The notes under the pieces were generated by a model that had not been told where the DNA came from, ran no database searches, and saw nothing but the letters and a program-made list of their open reading frames with translations. Position numbers and translations under genes: made by a program. From positions 310,001 through 374,000 of the forward strand of contig NZ_JAQYUU010000001.1 of the NCBI RefSeq assembly GCF_028728205.1: DNA of 64,000 bases, written 5' to 3'. This document shows positions 36,122-44,592 of this stretch, one piece after another (position 1 is the first letter of the stretch; the number at the start of each line of letters is the position of its first letter). The DNA is from Clostridium sp. 'White wine YQ'. GTDB taxonomy: Bacteria; Bacillota; Clostridia; Clostridiales; Clostridiaceae.

Positions 36122-36332
36122 AACAGTTTCCTCCTTTTATCCCTTATGGGATTTTATATTTTATTTGCTAAGCTTTATTTGCTTTGCATCATTATTTTGT
36201 GCACTCTTGTTTTTAATACACTATAATATCAGAGGTAAAAGAGGAAATGTGTACATGTCTAACCAAAAAATAGGACAAATTGTTATAATAATGCACTTTT
36301 ATATTTTTATAAAAAACAAATAAAAAAATACA

Positions 36333-37301
36333 TCATTTATTAAATTCTTTATAGGAAATTAATCCATGAACTGAATTAGCTTCTTTAATCCCACGAACAA
36401 TAGCCTTTTCCATCACTTGAGCAGCTAAAAGTCCAACAACATTTATGTCAGCATTTACTTTGTTTGTAGATAAAGCAAATATAGTATCACCATCAAACAT
36501 TGTATGAGCAGGTCTAATTGCTCTTCCATAGCCATTATGACTCATAGATGCCACTTTATTAGCCTGAGCCTTAGTTAGTATTGCATTTGTAACAACGACT
36601 CCTATTGTTGTATTTCCACTAAAAACATTTTTACTTTTATCATATTGTGAAATCATAAAGTCTTCAGTGTTTACAAAAGTTTTTTTATCATCAGATAGAG
36701 CACCAGCGATAATAGTATTAGTTTCCGTATCAACTATATCACCTAATGCATTAACCGCAACGATTGCACCTACTTGAAGATCTCCAACTTGTACTGCATA
36801 AGTTCCAAGCCCACCTTTCATGGAAAATTCAGGTCCTTTAAATTTCCCAACAGTTGCTCCTGTACCAGCTCCAATATTTCCATTTATATCGCCCTTATAC
36901 TCCTCAGAATTAATACAGGCTTGAAGGCCCATTAATTTATCAGGGCGAATATCTGAACTACCAATAACAAGGTCAAATAATACAGCACTACAGACAATCG
37001 GAACTTTGGTAACACCAACATCAAAACCTATTGAGTTTTTTTCTAAGTATTCCATTACGCCTGCAGAAGCATCTAAGCCAAAGGCACTTCCACCAGATAA
37101 TACTACAGCGTGAACTTTATCAACAAGTTCCATAGGATTTAAGAGGTCAGTTTCTCTTGTTCCTGGAGATCCACCACGGACATCAACACCTCCAGAAGCA
37201 CCTTCTTTACAAATAACAACAGAACAACCAGTGCATCCTTCTAAATTTTGAGCATGACCAAGCTGAATTCCATGAATATCGGTAAATTTTATCTCATTCA
37301 T
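36333..37301 (-). CDS. P1 family (DmpA/S58) peptidase
   Basis: A 322-residue member of the DmpA/BapA family of Ntn-type self-processing aminopeptidases. It shows GVDVRGGSPGTRETDLL near residue 40, VLSGGSAFGLDA near 70 and GNIGAGTGATVGKF near 140, each typical. These enzymes cleave between the last region and the C-terminal subunit to make a catalytic N-terminal residue; I have not assigned the nucleophile. GGAGG precedes the ATG. Its substrate is unknown. It stands downstream of the ECF gene but is separated from it by a terminator. Confidence 0.9.
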   Translation of the reverse strand: MNEIKFTDIHGIQLGHAQNLEGCTGCSVVICKEGASGGVDVRGGSPGTRETDLLNPMELVDKVHAVVLSGGSAFGLDASAGVMEYLEKNSIGFDVGVTKVPIVCSAVLFDLVIGSSDIRPDKLMGLQACINSEEYKGDINGNIGAGTGATVGKFKGPEFSMKGGLGTYAVQVGDLQVGAIVAVNALGDIVDTETNTIIAGALSDDKKTFVNTEDFMISQYDKSKNVFSGNTTIGVVVTNAILTKAQANKVASMSHNGYGRAIRPAHTMFDGDTIFALSTNKVNADINVVGLLAAQVMEKAIVRGIKEANSVHGLISYKEFNK

Positions 37302-37322
37302 AATAATACCTCCATATCATAA

Positions 37323-37347
37323 AAGCATCCAAGAACCTTGGATGCTT
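37323..37347 (-). terminator. Terminator of the ECF S-component gene
   Basis: AAGCATCCAAG / CTTGGATGCTT with a 3-nt loop; on the minus strand it runs into TTTTAT. It separates the ECF gene from the peptidase gene. Confidence 0.75.
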
Positions 37348-37354
37348 ATAATAA

Positions 37355-37936
37355 TTACGATCTAATTTTATTTAAAATACTTATTACAGGAACTGCAATT
37401 ATTGCTGAAACCAAAGCTTCTGGAATTCCATTTGAAAGTCCTATAGTGAAAAGGGCTTTTCCAACTGTTGATGGATTGATACCAATAGCTTGTGCAAATT
37501 TTGCCGCATAGAAAACATATGTTAGTCCTAAAACAAAAATCGTATTTGTTAGTGTTCCAATAACAGCAGCAACACCAATACCTGTCTTAGGAAATTTCTT
37601 TCTTATTGAAGCATAAGCATAATAAGAAAATAAACCGATAAGTATTCTAGGCAATATAGCGATTATTGGGTTCCAGAATATAAATGAAGTTGGCGTAGGT
37701 GCTGTAAATGCTTGGTACATTGAGAATAATCCAAAACAAAATCCTACTGCAGCTCCAACTACTGGTCCTTCAACAATAGCTCCAATAATTACGGGTACGT
37801 GCATAATAGTTGCTTTAACTGGTGGGATGTTTATAAATCCAAGCCCTGTTAACCCTAAAAATAATGTGATACCAGTTAGCATACCTGTCACTACAAGCTT
37901 TCTAATACTCATAGTCATAGTTGTTTTTCTTTCCAT
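37355..37936 (-). CDS. ECF transporter S component
   Basis: A 193-residue protein with about six membrane helices. It is the substrate-binding subunit of a vitamin-type ECF importer; the shared EcfT and EcfA subunits are not in this window. It shows VKATIMHVPVIIGAIVEGP, a signature of the PanT/FolT-like group (ECF_trnsprt family). Pantothenate is one guess; no riboswitch upstream gives a clue. GGAGG precedes the ATG. Confidence 0.85.
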   Translation of the reverse strand: MERKTTMTMSIRKLVVTGMLTGITLFLGLTGLGFINIPPVKATIMHVPVIIGAIVEGPVVGAAVGFCFGLFSMYQAFTAPTPTSFIFWNPIIAILPRILIGLFSYYAYASIRKKFPKTGIGVAAVIGTLTNTIFVLGLTYVFYAAKFAQAIGINPSTVGKALFTIGLSNGIPEALVSAIIAVPVISILNKIRS

Positions 37937-38315
37937 TTTGATAGCCTCCGTTCTTACTCTTTAAATTAGATATAATTCGGAAAAAATTGTGAATTTGTTC
38001 CTAGTTCAGTTTCTAAAAATAGAATACCGACAATAAGATTTTAACATTTTTAATTATAAGTGCAATAGTATATTGTTAAAAAAATATCTAACTTTTGCAT
38101 TTAAATTGGACAAATGGCTTTATTATTAATGTTTGGAACATAAAAAAAATTAATTCTGAAAATTCTTTCTTTTACGGGGACGGTTAACAACTATTTGTAC
38201 TTTTTAAGTATAAATAGTTGTTAACCGTCCCCGGTACTTTTAGAAGAATCTTAAGCATAAATTAGATTATTAGTATTATAATTTTATTTATAGGATATTT
38301 TTAAGAGGTGAAAAT
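37937..38315. other. 379-bp divergent intergenic region
   Basis: Between the ECF S component and the YhfC-like gene. It holds the REP hairpin at 38176-38232 and AT-rich sequence in which no riboswitch, clear promoter or coding frame stands out. Confidence 0.5.
38176..38232. repeat. REP-like element 4 (57-nt hairpin)
   Basis: GGGGACGGTTAACAACTATT heads a 27-bp stem with one G-T mismatch and a 3-nt loop; the right arm ends CCGTCCCC. It has the same length as the copy at 32268 but different inner arms. It lies between divergent genes, so it is unlikely to be a terminator. Confidence 0.9.
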
Positions 38316-39101
38316 ATGGTAAGTACAGTTTCAATTATTTTTATGGTTATAACAATAATTATTTCTATTATTTTACCAATAGCTTTAGTAATCTATTTTT
38401 ATAAAAAAGAAAAAATATCAATAAAAACTGTGTTAATAGGGGCAGTAGCTTTCTTTGTAGCAACGCAGGTATTAGAAAAATCAGTTCATATAGCCGTTTT
38501 AACAAAGATAACAGTTACAGCCGAAGTTTTGAAGAATCCAATCTTATATATGTTGTATGGTGGACTAATGGCTGGGATTTTTGAAGAAACTGCTAGGTTG
38601 ATTATTTTTAAATTTATACTTAAAGACAAAAAAGAATGGAAAGATGGGTTGGCATATGGTTTAGGACACGGAGGAATTGAAGCTATCTTGCTAGCTGGTT
38701 TAGGATTTTTAAATAATCTTATTCTAGCAATTATGATAAATTCAGGAACTTATAATAAATTAGTAGATACTTCAGGAGTGGCTGCAAATACACTAGAAAG
38801 TGCAAAAAGAGCATTAATTGGTATGCAAAATTATTATTGGCTTTTAGCAGGGATAGAAAGAATATTTGCATTAGGAATTCAAGTAGGACTATCATTACTT
38901 GTCTTATATGCGGTAAAAGAGCGAAAATATAAATTTTTCTTCTTAGCAATTATATTCCATGCACTAATTGATTTTCCAGCAGTTCTCTATCAAATGGGAC
39001 AAGCTAATATACTTATTGTTGAGGTAAGTGCGTTTGTTTCCTTTGTTATAGCATTGCTATTTATTAAAAAATCTAAGGTATTGTTTACTAGAGATGTTTA
39101 A
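38316..39101 (+). CDS. YhfC-family glutamic-type intramembrane protease
   Basis: A 261-residue protein with about seven membrane helices. The catalytic-type motif FEETARLIIFKFIL (EExxR) lies near residue 90, YGLGHGGIEA near 117 and HALIDFPA near 215. This is the Rce1/CPBP-like arrangement of the YhfC family. It is predicted to cleave membrane or lipid-modified peptides; its substrate is unknown. GAGGTGAAAAT precedes the ATG. Confidence 0.87.
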   Translation: MVSTVSIIFMVITIIISIILPIALVIYFYKKEKISIKTVLIGAVAFFVATQVLEKSVHIAVLTKITVTAEVLKNPILYMLYGGLMAGIFEETARLIIFKFILKDKKEWKDGLAYGLGHGGIEAILLAGLGFLNNLILAIMINSGTYNKLVDTSGVAANTLESAKRALIGMQNYYWLLAGIERIFALGIQVGLSLLVLYAVKERKYKFFFLAIIFHALIDFPAVLYQMGQANILIVEVSAFVSFVIALLFIKKSKVLFTRDV

Positions 39102-39179
39102 AAATGAATAGAATAAAAAATCATCATAAACAAACCATATATATAAACATTTATAAAGCTTTATAAAGAAGGTGTACAA

Positions 39180-39824
39180 ATGAATAATCAAGAAATTTTT
39201 AATGAAATTGATAAACATCTATTGGAGGACCAAAAGCCTTCAATATTTTTAAAAACTCTCTTTAACAATAACTCATTAAAAGGAACAGTATTTCACCAAA
39301 TTGAAAGATTAGCTACTATTGAGCAATCTCCTAAATATCACCCAGAAGGAAATGTATTAAATCACGTGATGCTTGTAGTAGATGAAGCTGCAAATCTTAG
39401 GGATAGAAGTTCTGATAAAAGAGCTTTAATGTGGGCGGCACTTCTTCATGATATAGGAAAACTAACTACAACTAAAATGAGAAATGGTAGATGGACATCG
39501 TATAATCATGATAATGTAGGAAGCGAGATGGTTGGTGATTTTATAATGCCATTTAATAATGATCGTCAATTGGTAGAAAAGATAAGCAATTTAGTAAAAT
39601 ATCATATGCATTATTTGTATGTTGAAAAAAATCTCCCATTTGCAAATATTAAGGGATTAATAAATGATATTTCAATAGATGAAATTGCATTATTATCATA
39701 TGCTGACAGATGCGGACGAGGAGAACTTTCAGAAAAGGATAGAATTAACACAGAAAAAGCAATTAATAATTTTAAAAGCAAATTAAATAGTAAAAAAGAA
39801 AAGATGAGCCTGCAAACAGTGTAG
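39180..39824 (+). CDS. HD-domain phosphohydrolase
   Basis: A soluble protein of 214 residues with an HD domain: conserved His in HVMLVVDEA, the HD pair in ALLHDIGK (about residue 92), and downstream His and Asp in NHDNVG and YADRCGRG. It resembles the HD half of bacterial CCA-adding enzymes, without the nucleotidyltransferase part. It probably hydrolyses a phosphomonoester or phosphodiester (possibly 2',3'-cyclic). AAGGTG precedes the ATG. The terminator overlaps its end. Confidence 0.85.
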   Translation: MNNQEIFNEIDKHLLEDQKPSIFLKTLFNNNSLKGTVFHQIERLATIEQSPKYHPEGNVLNHVMLVVDEAANLRDRSSDKRALMWAALLHDIGKLTTTKMRNGRWTSYNHDNVGSEMVGDFIMPFNNDRQLVEKISNLVKYHMHYLYVEKNLPFANIKGLINDISIDEIALLSYADRCGRGELSEKDRINTEKAINNFKSKLNSKKEKMSLQTV

Positions 39825-39835
39825 GCTCATCTTTT
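39801..39835 (+). terminator. Terminator overlapping the HD gene stop
   Basis: AAGATGAGCCT / AGGCTCATCTT with an 11-nt loop, then TTAAAAT. The loop contains the last codons. Confidence 0.8.
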
Positions 39836-39843
39836 AAAATTTA

Positions 39844-39943
39844 GGGGACGGTTAGCAACTAAATGAACTAAATTAGCGTGAATTTAAGCAATTCTGACTG
39901 CATAATATCCATAAAAAAGAACAAAAAAATGTTAACCGTCCCC
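39844..39943. repeat. REP-like element 5 (100-nt inverted pair)
   Basis: GGGGACGGTTAGCA at 39844 and TGTTAACCGTCCCC at 39930-39943 face each other around a 72-bp spacer without strong self-pairing. Flanking TTA / TAA extends the symmetry. It differs from the 57-nt form in having a long, unpaired middle. Confidence 0.85.
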
Positions 39944-39993
39944 TAAAGAGTCCCTTAAAGATACTCTAAAGAAAGTCTTTCGAGAAAAAACAG

Positions 39994-40022
39994 TTGTATT
40001 CTCCGAGTAGACAAGGTATAAT
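39994..40022 (+). promoter_or_regulatory. Promoter of the thrC-thrB operon
   Basis: TTGTAT, a 17-nt gap and TATAAT (40017-40022), about 42 bp before the ribosome site of thrC. The spacing is ideal for sigma-A. The leader is too short for a T-box. Confidence 0.75.
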
Positions 40023-40074
40023 TTTTTTATTATATATTACTATATAATGTAATATGCAAATTTGGGGTGATTTT

Positions 40075-41538
40075 ATGTTGTTTAAAAGTACAAGAGGCGG
40101 GGAAGATAATGTATCTTCTTCGGAAGCAATCTTAAAAGGAATAGCAAAAGATGGGGGGCTATTTGTTCCATCAAGTTTTCCAGAAGTTTATTCAAAATTA
40201 AAAGATAAAGTTGATTATGGATATGAAGAATTGGCTGAAAAAATCATAGGCCAATATTTTACTGACATACCAAATGAAGATTTAGTTAGGGCTATTAGTG
40301 ACGCATACAAAGGAAGATTTAATGTAGAAGTAAAGAATGGATTCCTAGAACTATACCATGGACCTACCTCTGCATTTAAAGATGCAGCACTTCTTTTTCT
40401 TCCACAAATAATGAAGAAAGCAAAGAAGGTAATTAATTTCAAAAATGAAATAGTTATATTAACTGCAACTTCAGGTGACACAGGGAAGGCAGCTTTGGAA
40501 GGGTTTAGCGGTGTTGAAGGGTTTAAAGTAGTTGTTTATTATCCTAAATCTGGAGTATCAGAGGTTCAAGAAAAGCAAATGAGAACTCAAAGAGGTAATA
40601 ATGTTTATGTTGTAGCAATAGAAGGAAATTTTGATGATGCTCAAAGAGGGGTAAAAACAATTTTCAGTAATAAAGACCTGAAAGAAGATCTTGAAAAGAG
40701 CAATATATCATTATCTTCAGCAAATTCAATCAATATAGGAAGACTAGTTCCTCAAATAGTATATTACTTTTATGGATACTTTAAGTTGATTAGACAAGGG
40801 GAAATAAAAGAAGGAGATAATATCAATGTAGCAGTTCCAACAGGAAACTTTGGGAATATACTAGCAGCTTACTACGCAAAACAAATGGGGCTACCTATCG
40901 ATAAATTAATATGTGCATCTAATGAAAATAATGTATTAACGGACTTCTTCAAGGAGGGGACCTATGATAAAAATAGGGAACTTATCTTAACAGAATCTCC
41001 ATCTATGGATATACTAGTTTCTTCAAACCTAGAAAGATTATTATATGAACTTTCAGGTAGAAACAGTGAAAAAGTTGAGGAATTAATGAATTCCCTTCAA
41101 AGTAGTGGTAAGTATTCCATCACTCAGGAAATGAAGGAGAAGTTAAGTGATTTTTATGGGGATTATTCAGAAATTGATGAAGTATATAAAGTAATAAAGG
41201 ATGTTTATAATAAAGAAAGTTATTTAATGGATACACACACAGCAGTTGCCTATAGTGTATATAAAAAGTACCAAGAGAAAACTGGTGACAATAAAAAGGT
41301 ATTAATAGCTTCAACAGCAAGTCCATTTAAGTTTAATAGAAGTATAATAAATGCCCTAGGAATAAAAGTAGATGAAGAAAGTGATTTAGAACTATTAAAT
41401 AAACTTTCGGATTACACATCTCTAGAAATTCCAGCAGGATTAAAGGAACTTAAGGATCTTCCTATACTTCACAATTTAGAGTGTCCTAGTGATAAAATGG
41501 AGGCTACTCTAAAAGAAATATTAAAAGTAGGTGTGTAG
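40075..41538 (+). CDS. thrC: Threonine synthase
   Basis: A PLP enzyme of 487 residues, the large (group-1/yeast-like) form. It makes L-threonine from O-phosphohomoserine. The PLP lysine is in GPTSAFKDAAL (about residue 105), the cofactor phosphate loop in TATSGDTGKAAL, and the C-terminal block in VPTGNFGNILAAYYAKQMG. ATG 40075 follows GGGGTGA; ATG 40054 lacks a site. thrB starts 1 bp after the stop, so both are translated together. Confidence 0.95.
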   Translation: MLFKSTRGGEDNVSSSEAILKGIAKDGGLFVPSSFPEVYSKLKDKVDYGYEELAEKIIGQYFTDIPNEDLVRAISDAYKGRFNVEVKNGFLELYHGPTSAFKDAALLFLPQIMKKAKKVINFKNEIVILTATSGDTGKAALEGFSGVEGFKVVVYYPKSGVSEVQEKQMRTQRGNNVYVVAIEGNFDDAQRGVKTIFSNKDLKEDLEKSNISLSSANSINIGRLVPQIVYYFYGYFKLIRQGEIKEGDNINVAVPTGNFGNILAAYYAKQMGLPIDKLICASNENNVLTDFFKEGTYDKNRELILTESPSMDILVSSNLERLLYELSGRNSEKVEELMNSLQSSGKYSITQEMKEKLSDFYGDYSEIDEVYKVIKDVYNKESYLMDTHTAVAYSVYKKYQEKTGDNKKVLIASTASPFKFNRSIINALGIKVDEESDLELLNKLSDYTSLEIPAGLKELKDLPILHNLECPSDKMEATLKEILKVGV

Positions 41539-41539
41539 T

Positions 41540-42430
41540 ATGGTAAGAGTTAAGGTTCCAGCAACAACTGCAAATATAGGGGCTGGGTTTGATTGCATGG
41601 GTTTAGCTTTCAAGCTATACAATGAATATTTCTTTGAAGAAATTCCAGAAGGGTTAGAGTTTGTTGGAGTAAAAGAAGAGTTCTGTAATGAACAAAACAT
41701 TATATATGAAGCGATGATACGCTGCTTTAATAAGGCGAATTACAAAAAAATAGGTGTAAAAATAGGAATAATTAAAGAAGAAATCCCTATATCCAGGGGC
41801 CTTGGAAGTAGTTCAAGTTGTATAGTTGCTGGCTTAATAGGTGCAAATATTTTAATGGGAAGTCCTTTTAATAATGATGATTTATTTGATTTAGCAGTTG
41901 AAATAGAGGGACACCCTGATAATGTGGCACCAGCATTCTTCGGAGGGATAGTTGTTTCTTCAATGGAAGAGGGAAAAGCATATTATAATAGAATTGATAT
42001 AAAAGATGGAATTGAGTTTTTAGCATTCATCCCTGAATTTACACTTTCTACTGAAAAGGCTAGAAAAGCTCTTCCTGAGGTTATACCTTTTAAGGATGGT
42101 GTATATAACATTGGAAAAGCTGCACTAACACTAAGTTGCTTTTATTCAGGTAATTTTGATTTGCTTAAGGTAGCTTGCAAAGATAAACTTCATGAAAGTT
42201 ATAGAAGTGATTTAATACCTAACTTTGAAAATATAACAGACAAGGCTAGAGAACTTGGCGCTCTATGTGTATTTCTCAGTGGAGCAGGTCCCACAATAAT
42301 GTGTATTATTAAAAAAGGCTCTATCGATATAAAAGAAGGCATTAAAAAGTATTTAGAAACACTTGATGGAGGATGGAAACTTTTAGAACTAGAAAAGAAT
42401 AATATTGGTCCAGAAATAGTTGAAGGGTGA
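41540..42430 (+). CDS. thrB: Homoserine kinase
   Basis: A GHMP-family kinase of 296 residues that phosphorylates homoserine for ThrC. It has VPATTANIGAGFDCMG at the N-terminus, the ATP loop PISRGLGSSSSCIVAG (about 88-103) and the C-terminal GAGPT motif. ATG 41540 has AGGTG inside the end of thrC; an in-frame GTG at 41531 is less likely. No homoserine dehydrogenase gene is in the window. Confidence 0.95.
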   Translation: MVRVKVPATTANIGAGFDCMGLAFKLYNEYFFEEIPEGLEFVGVKEEFCNEQNIIYEAMIRCFNKANYKKIGVKIGIIKEEIPISRGLGSSSSCIVAGLIGANILMGSPFNNDDLFDLAVEIEGHPDNVAPAFFGGIVVSSMEEGKAYYNRIDIKDGIEFLAFIPEFTLSTEKARKALPEVIPFKDGVYNIGKAALTLSCFYSGNFDLLKVACKDKLHESYRSDLIPNFENITDKARELGALCVFLSGAGPTIMCIIKKGSIDIKEGIKKYLETLDGGWKLLELEKNNIGPEIVEG

Positions 42431-42435
42431 GAAGA

Positions 42436-42873
42436 TTGAAAAGTGAGTATTTAGTAATTGATAAGAAGGTTTTACCGGAGATATTTGAAAAAGTAATAGA
42501 AGTGAAAAGATTGTTAAAGGGTGGAAAAGTAAAAGAAATAACTGAAGCTACGAAGACAGTTGGTATAAGTAGAAGTGTGTATTATAAGTACAAGGATTAT
42601 GTTTTTGAGTTTTCAGAGACCTCTCAGGGGAAAAAGTTTACTTTTAATATGATTATTTCACATAAAAAGGGGATACTTTCAAGTATATTAAATTTTCTTT
42701 CGGAAAAAGGTGGAAACATACTTACAATAAATCAAGGTATTCCAATCAACAATTCAGCAAATCTTAGTATAACAATGGACATAAGCTCACTAGGGGAAGA
42801 TATCTGGAATATTTTAGATGAGATTTCGTCCCTTGAAGGTGTGCAAAAAGTCGAATTTGTGGCTATGGAATAG
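42436..42873 (+). CDS. ACT domain protein, UPF0735/PheB-like
   Basis: A 145-residue protein. The N-terminal part (1-65) contains the family start KSEYLVIDKKVLPEIFEKVI and an HTH-like VGISRSVYYKYKDYVF. The C-terminal ACT domain (about 70-143) is a small-molecule (often amino acid) binding fold (IISHKKGILSSILNFLSEKG). It is the third gene of the thrC-thrB operon, so it may sense an amino acid of that pathway; this is inference. I chose TTG 42436 (GGGTGA upstream); GTG 42427 is an alternative. Confidence 0.85.
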   Translation: MKSEYLVIDKKVLPEIFEKVIEVKRLLKGGKVKEITEATKTVGISRSVYYKYKDYVFEFSETSQGKKFTFNMIISHKKGILSSILNFLSEKGGNILTINQGIPINNSANLSITMDISSLGEDIWNILDEISSLEGVQKVEFVAME

Positions 42874-42963
42874 AATTAAGAATATTTTAAGAATATATTA
42901 ATAGTATTATTAATTAAAGCACAGTACAATAAAGATATAAACTAACATATGGAGGCGGAATCC

Positions 42964-43656
42964 ATGATAAATAGTATTAGAAGTCATTGGAAAAAAGCTC
43001 TATCAGTTTTAACTTTATTAGTGCTTTTTTTATTTATATATAATTACAAGGATGAATTGCTAAATTTCATGCAGTTACTTAAGAATACTGATGAAGTAAG
43101 TAACTATATTAAATCCTTTGGTCCTTTGGCGGGGATAACATTCATTTTATTACAAGTTCTACAAGTAGTTATATTCTTTATTCCAGGTGAATTTATTCAA
43201 GCTGCAGGAGGATATGCATTTGGAACTTGGATTGGAACCCTATATTCAATCATTGGAATTAGCATTGGATCATCAATACTATTCTTTGCAACTAGAAGAT
43301 TTGGGCATAATTTCGTTGAAAAGGTTTTACCCAAAAAAGTAAAGAAGTCTTTCAAAAAAATATTTAATTCCAAGAGAATTAATTTAATTGTTTTTTTAGT
43401 ATATTTAATTCCAGGGTTTCCAAAAGATAGTTTAGCATTTCTAGCTGGGTTATCAAAAATAGATTTTAGAAGTTTTATTATATACTCGACATTAGGAAGA
43501 TTACCTGCATTATTCTTATCAAGTTATTATGGAGCGAATATAGCAGGTGGTAAAAAGTTTATTATAATAATGTTGTCAGTAGTATTTGTTCTTATAATTG
43601 GTGTAGGAATAAGATTTAAGAGTCACTTCTTTAGTAAACTGGAAGAAATAGAATAA
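42964..43656 (+). CDS. TVP38/TMEM64 family membrane protein
   Basis: A 230-residue protein with about five to six membrane segments. The central VTT/DedA-like domain reads GEFIQAAGGYAFGTWIGTLYS, then RRFGHNF and LVYLIPGFPKDSLAFLAGL, the typical conserved block. VTT proteins have been linked to lipid scrambling or undecaprenyl-phosphate recycling; the role here is unknown. ATG 42964 follows GGAGGCGGA; ATG 42949 lies before that site. Confidence 0.87.
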   Translation: MINSIRSHWKKALSVLTLLVLFLFIYNYKDELLNFMQLLKNTDEVSNYIKSFGPLAGITFILLQVLQVVIFFIPGEFIQAAGGYAFGTWIGTLYSIIGISIGSSILFFATRRFGHNFVEKVLPKKVKKSFKKIFNSKRINLIVFLVYLIPGFPKDSLAFLAGLSKIDFRSFIIYSTLGRLPALFLSSYYGANIAGGKKFIIIMLSVVFVLIIGVGIRFKSHFFSKLEEIE

Positions 43657-43740
43657 GCTTAATAGGAAAATGCTTTATTATTTTTACGGATAATAATCTT
43701 TTTCCTTTTTTTATTTTGCAGAAACAAGAAAGTTAGTAGC

Positions 43741-43772
43741 AAAAAAAGTGACTTATCAATCAAAGATAAGTC
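43741..43772 (-). terminator. Terminator of the minus-strand membrane gene
   Basis: On the minus strand GACTTATC / GATAAGTC with a 7-nt loop is followed by AC and seven T. It lies 36 bp past the stop. Confidence 0.7.
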
Positions 43773-43807
43773 AAAAGTCTAAAGCTTATATGATATTATG
43801 AACTACT

Positions 43808-44293
43808 CTAAATATCTTTTTTCAAAAGAGTGTAGTTTGTATAATATGAAACAATTAGCATAAACACTCCCAATAAGTTTGGAATTATTAAGTTATGATT
43901 ATTAAATGTATTTTCATAATGTAGCAATGGTGTCAAGTATATGGCAATCAGTGCGGAAGATACCATGCCAATAGCAGGCAGTAGTATAACAAAATTTCGA
44001 ATTTTTGCTATTTCAATTGTTATGTAATAGAAAATAACACTATATATCCAAAAGTTTACTACAATCCAAGCATGTGATAGCCTAATATAACCTTTTGATT
44101 TAAAGTATGTAAAAGTTAAAATAAGAATTATACATAAAACTAAAATAGGCGCAAAATAGATAATCTTTAACATCTTATCTAATGAATTCTTTATTTTTAA
44201 GTTGATTTTACCATAATTCCTATAAAAAATACTTTTAGAAAATACTAATAATAATGCTAATAAAAAACCTGATATTAAAAATAAATATGACAT
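43808..44293 (-). CDS. Hypothetical membrane protein
   Basis: I do not recognise this 161-residue protein. Its composition is very hydrophobic, with five predicted membrane segments (about 3-20, 47-66, 76-95, 100-120, 135-155). There are no conserved acidic or His residues in the membrane that would suggest catalysis. AAAGGGGGA precedes the ATG. It is monocistronic, with its own terminator. Confidence 0.7.
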   Translation of the reverse strand: MSYLFLISGFLLALLLVFSKSIFYRNYGKINLKIKNSLDKMLKIIYFAPILVLCIILILTFTYFKSKGYIRLSHAWIVVNFWIYSVIFYYITIEIAKIRNFVILLPAIGMVSSALIAIYLTPLLHYENTFNNHNLIIPNLLGVFMLIVSYYTNYTLLKKDI

Positions 44294-44592
44294 ATATGAT
44301 TTCCCCCTTTATATAGTACAACATAGTGTTTCTATTATATTGTAATAAAACCATAATAATCAAGAAAAGTAGAGAAAAGTTAACTAAAAATTTCCACTTT
44401 ATAATGTAAATTTAATAGTTTTTTATTTTTTTATAAACTTTCCTTTGACAGATAATAAGTTTTTAATTAATCTTAAAGTTAGGGGTTTTTTATAGATCTT
44501 TAAGTTTCCTATAAAAAACCCTATAACAAGAATATTATAAGCAATTTAAAGTTCTTTAAATAAAGGAAACAGAATTGAGAAAGGATACAGAA
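44294..44592. other. 299-bp region upstream of the cysteine desulfurase gene
   Basis: AT-rich. It contains the 13-bp inverted repeat at 44483-44521 (see repeat). No coding frame, riboswitch or clear promoter was identified apart from it. Confidence 0.45.
44483..44525. repeat. Small palindromic repeat, copy 2
   Basis: A perfect 13-bp inverted repeat, GGGTTTTTTATAG (44483-44495) and CTATAAAAAACCC (44509-44521). Bases 44500-44525 match, on the other strand, the copy at 11852-11876. It lies 68 bp before the cysteine desulfurase start, so it could influence that leader. Confidence 0.6.

Noticed and set aside
37937..38175. Possible vitamin riboswitch before the ECF S-component gene
   Set aside because: I could not find conserved cores of TPP, FMN, preQ1, THF or cobalamin riboswitches in the minus-strand leader.
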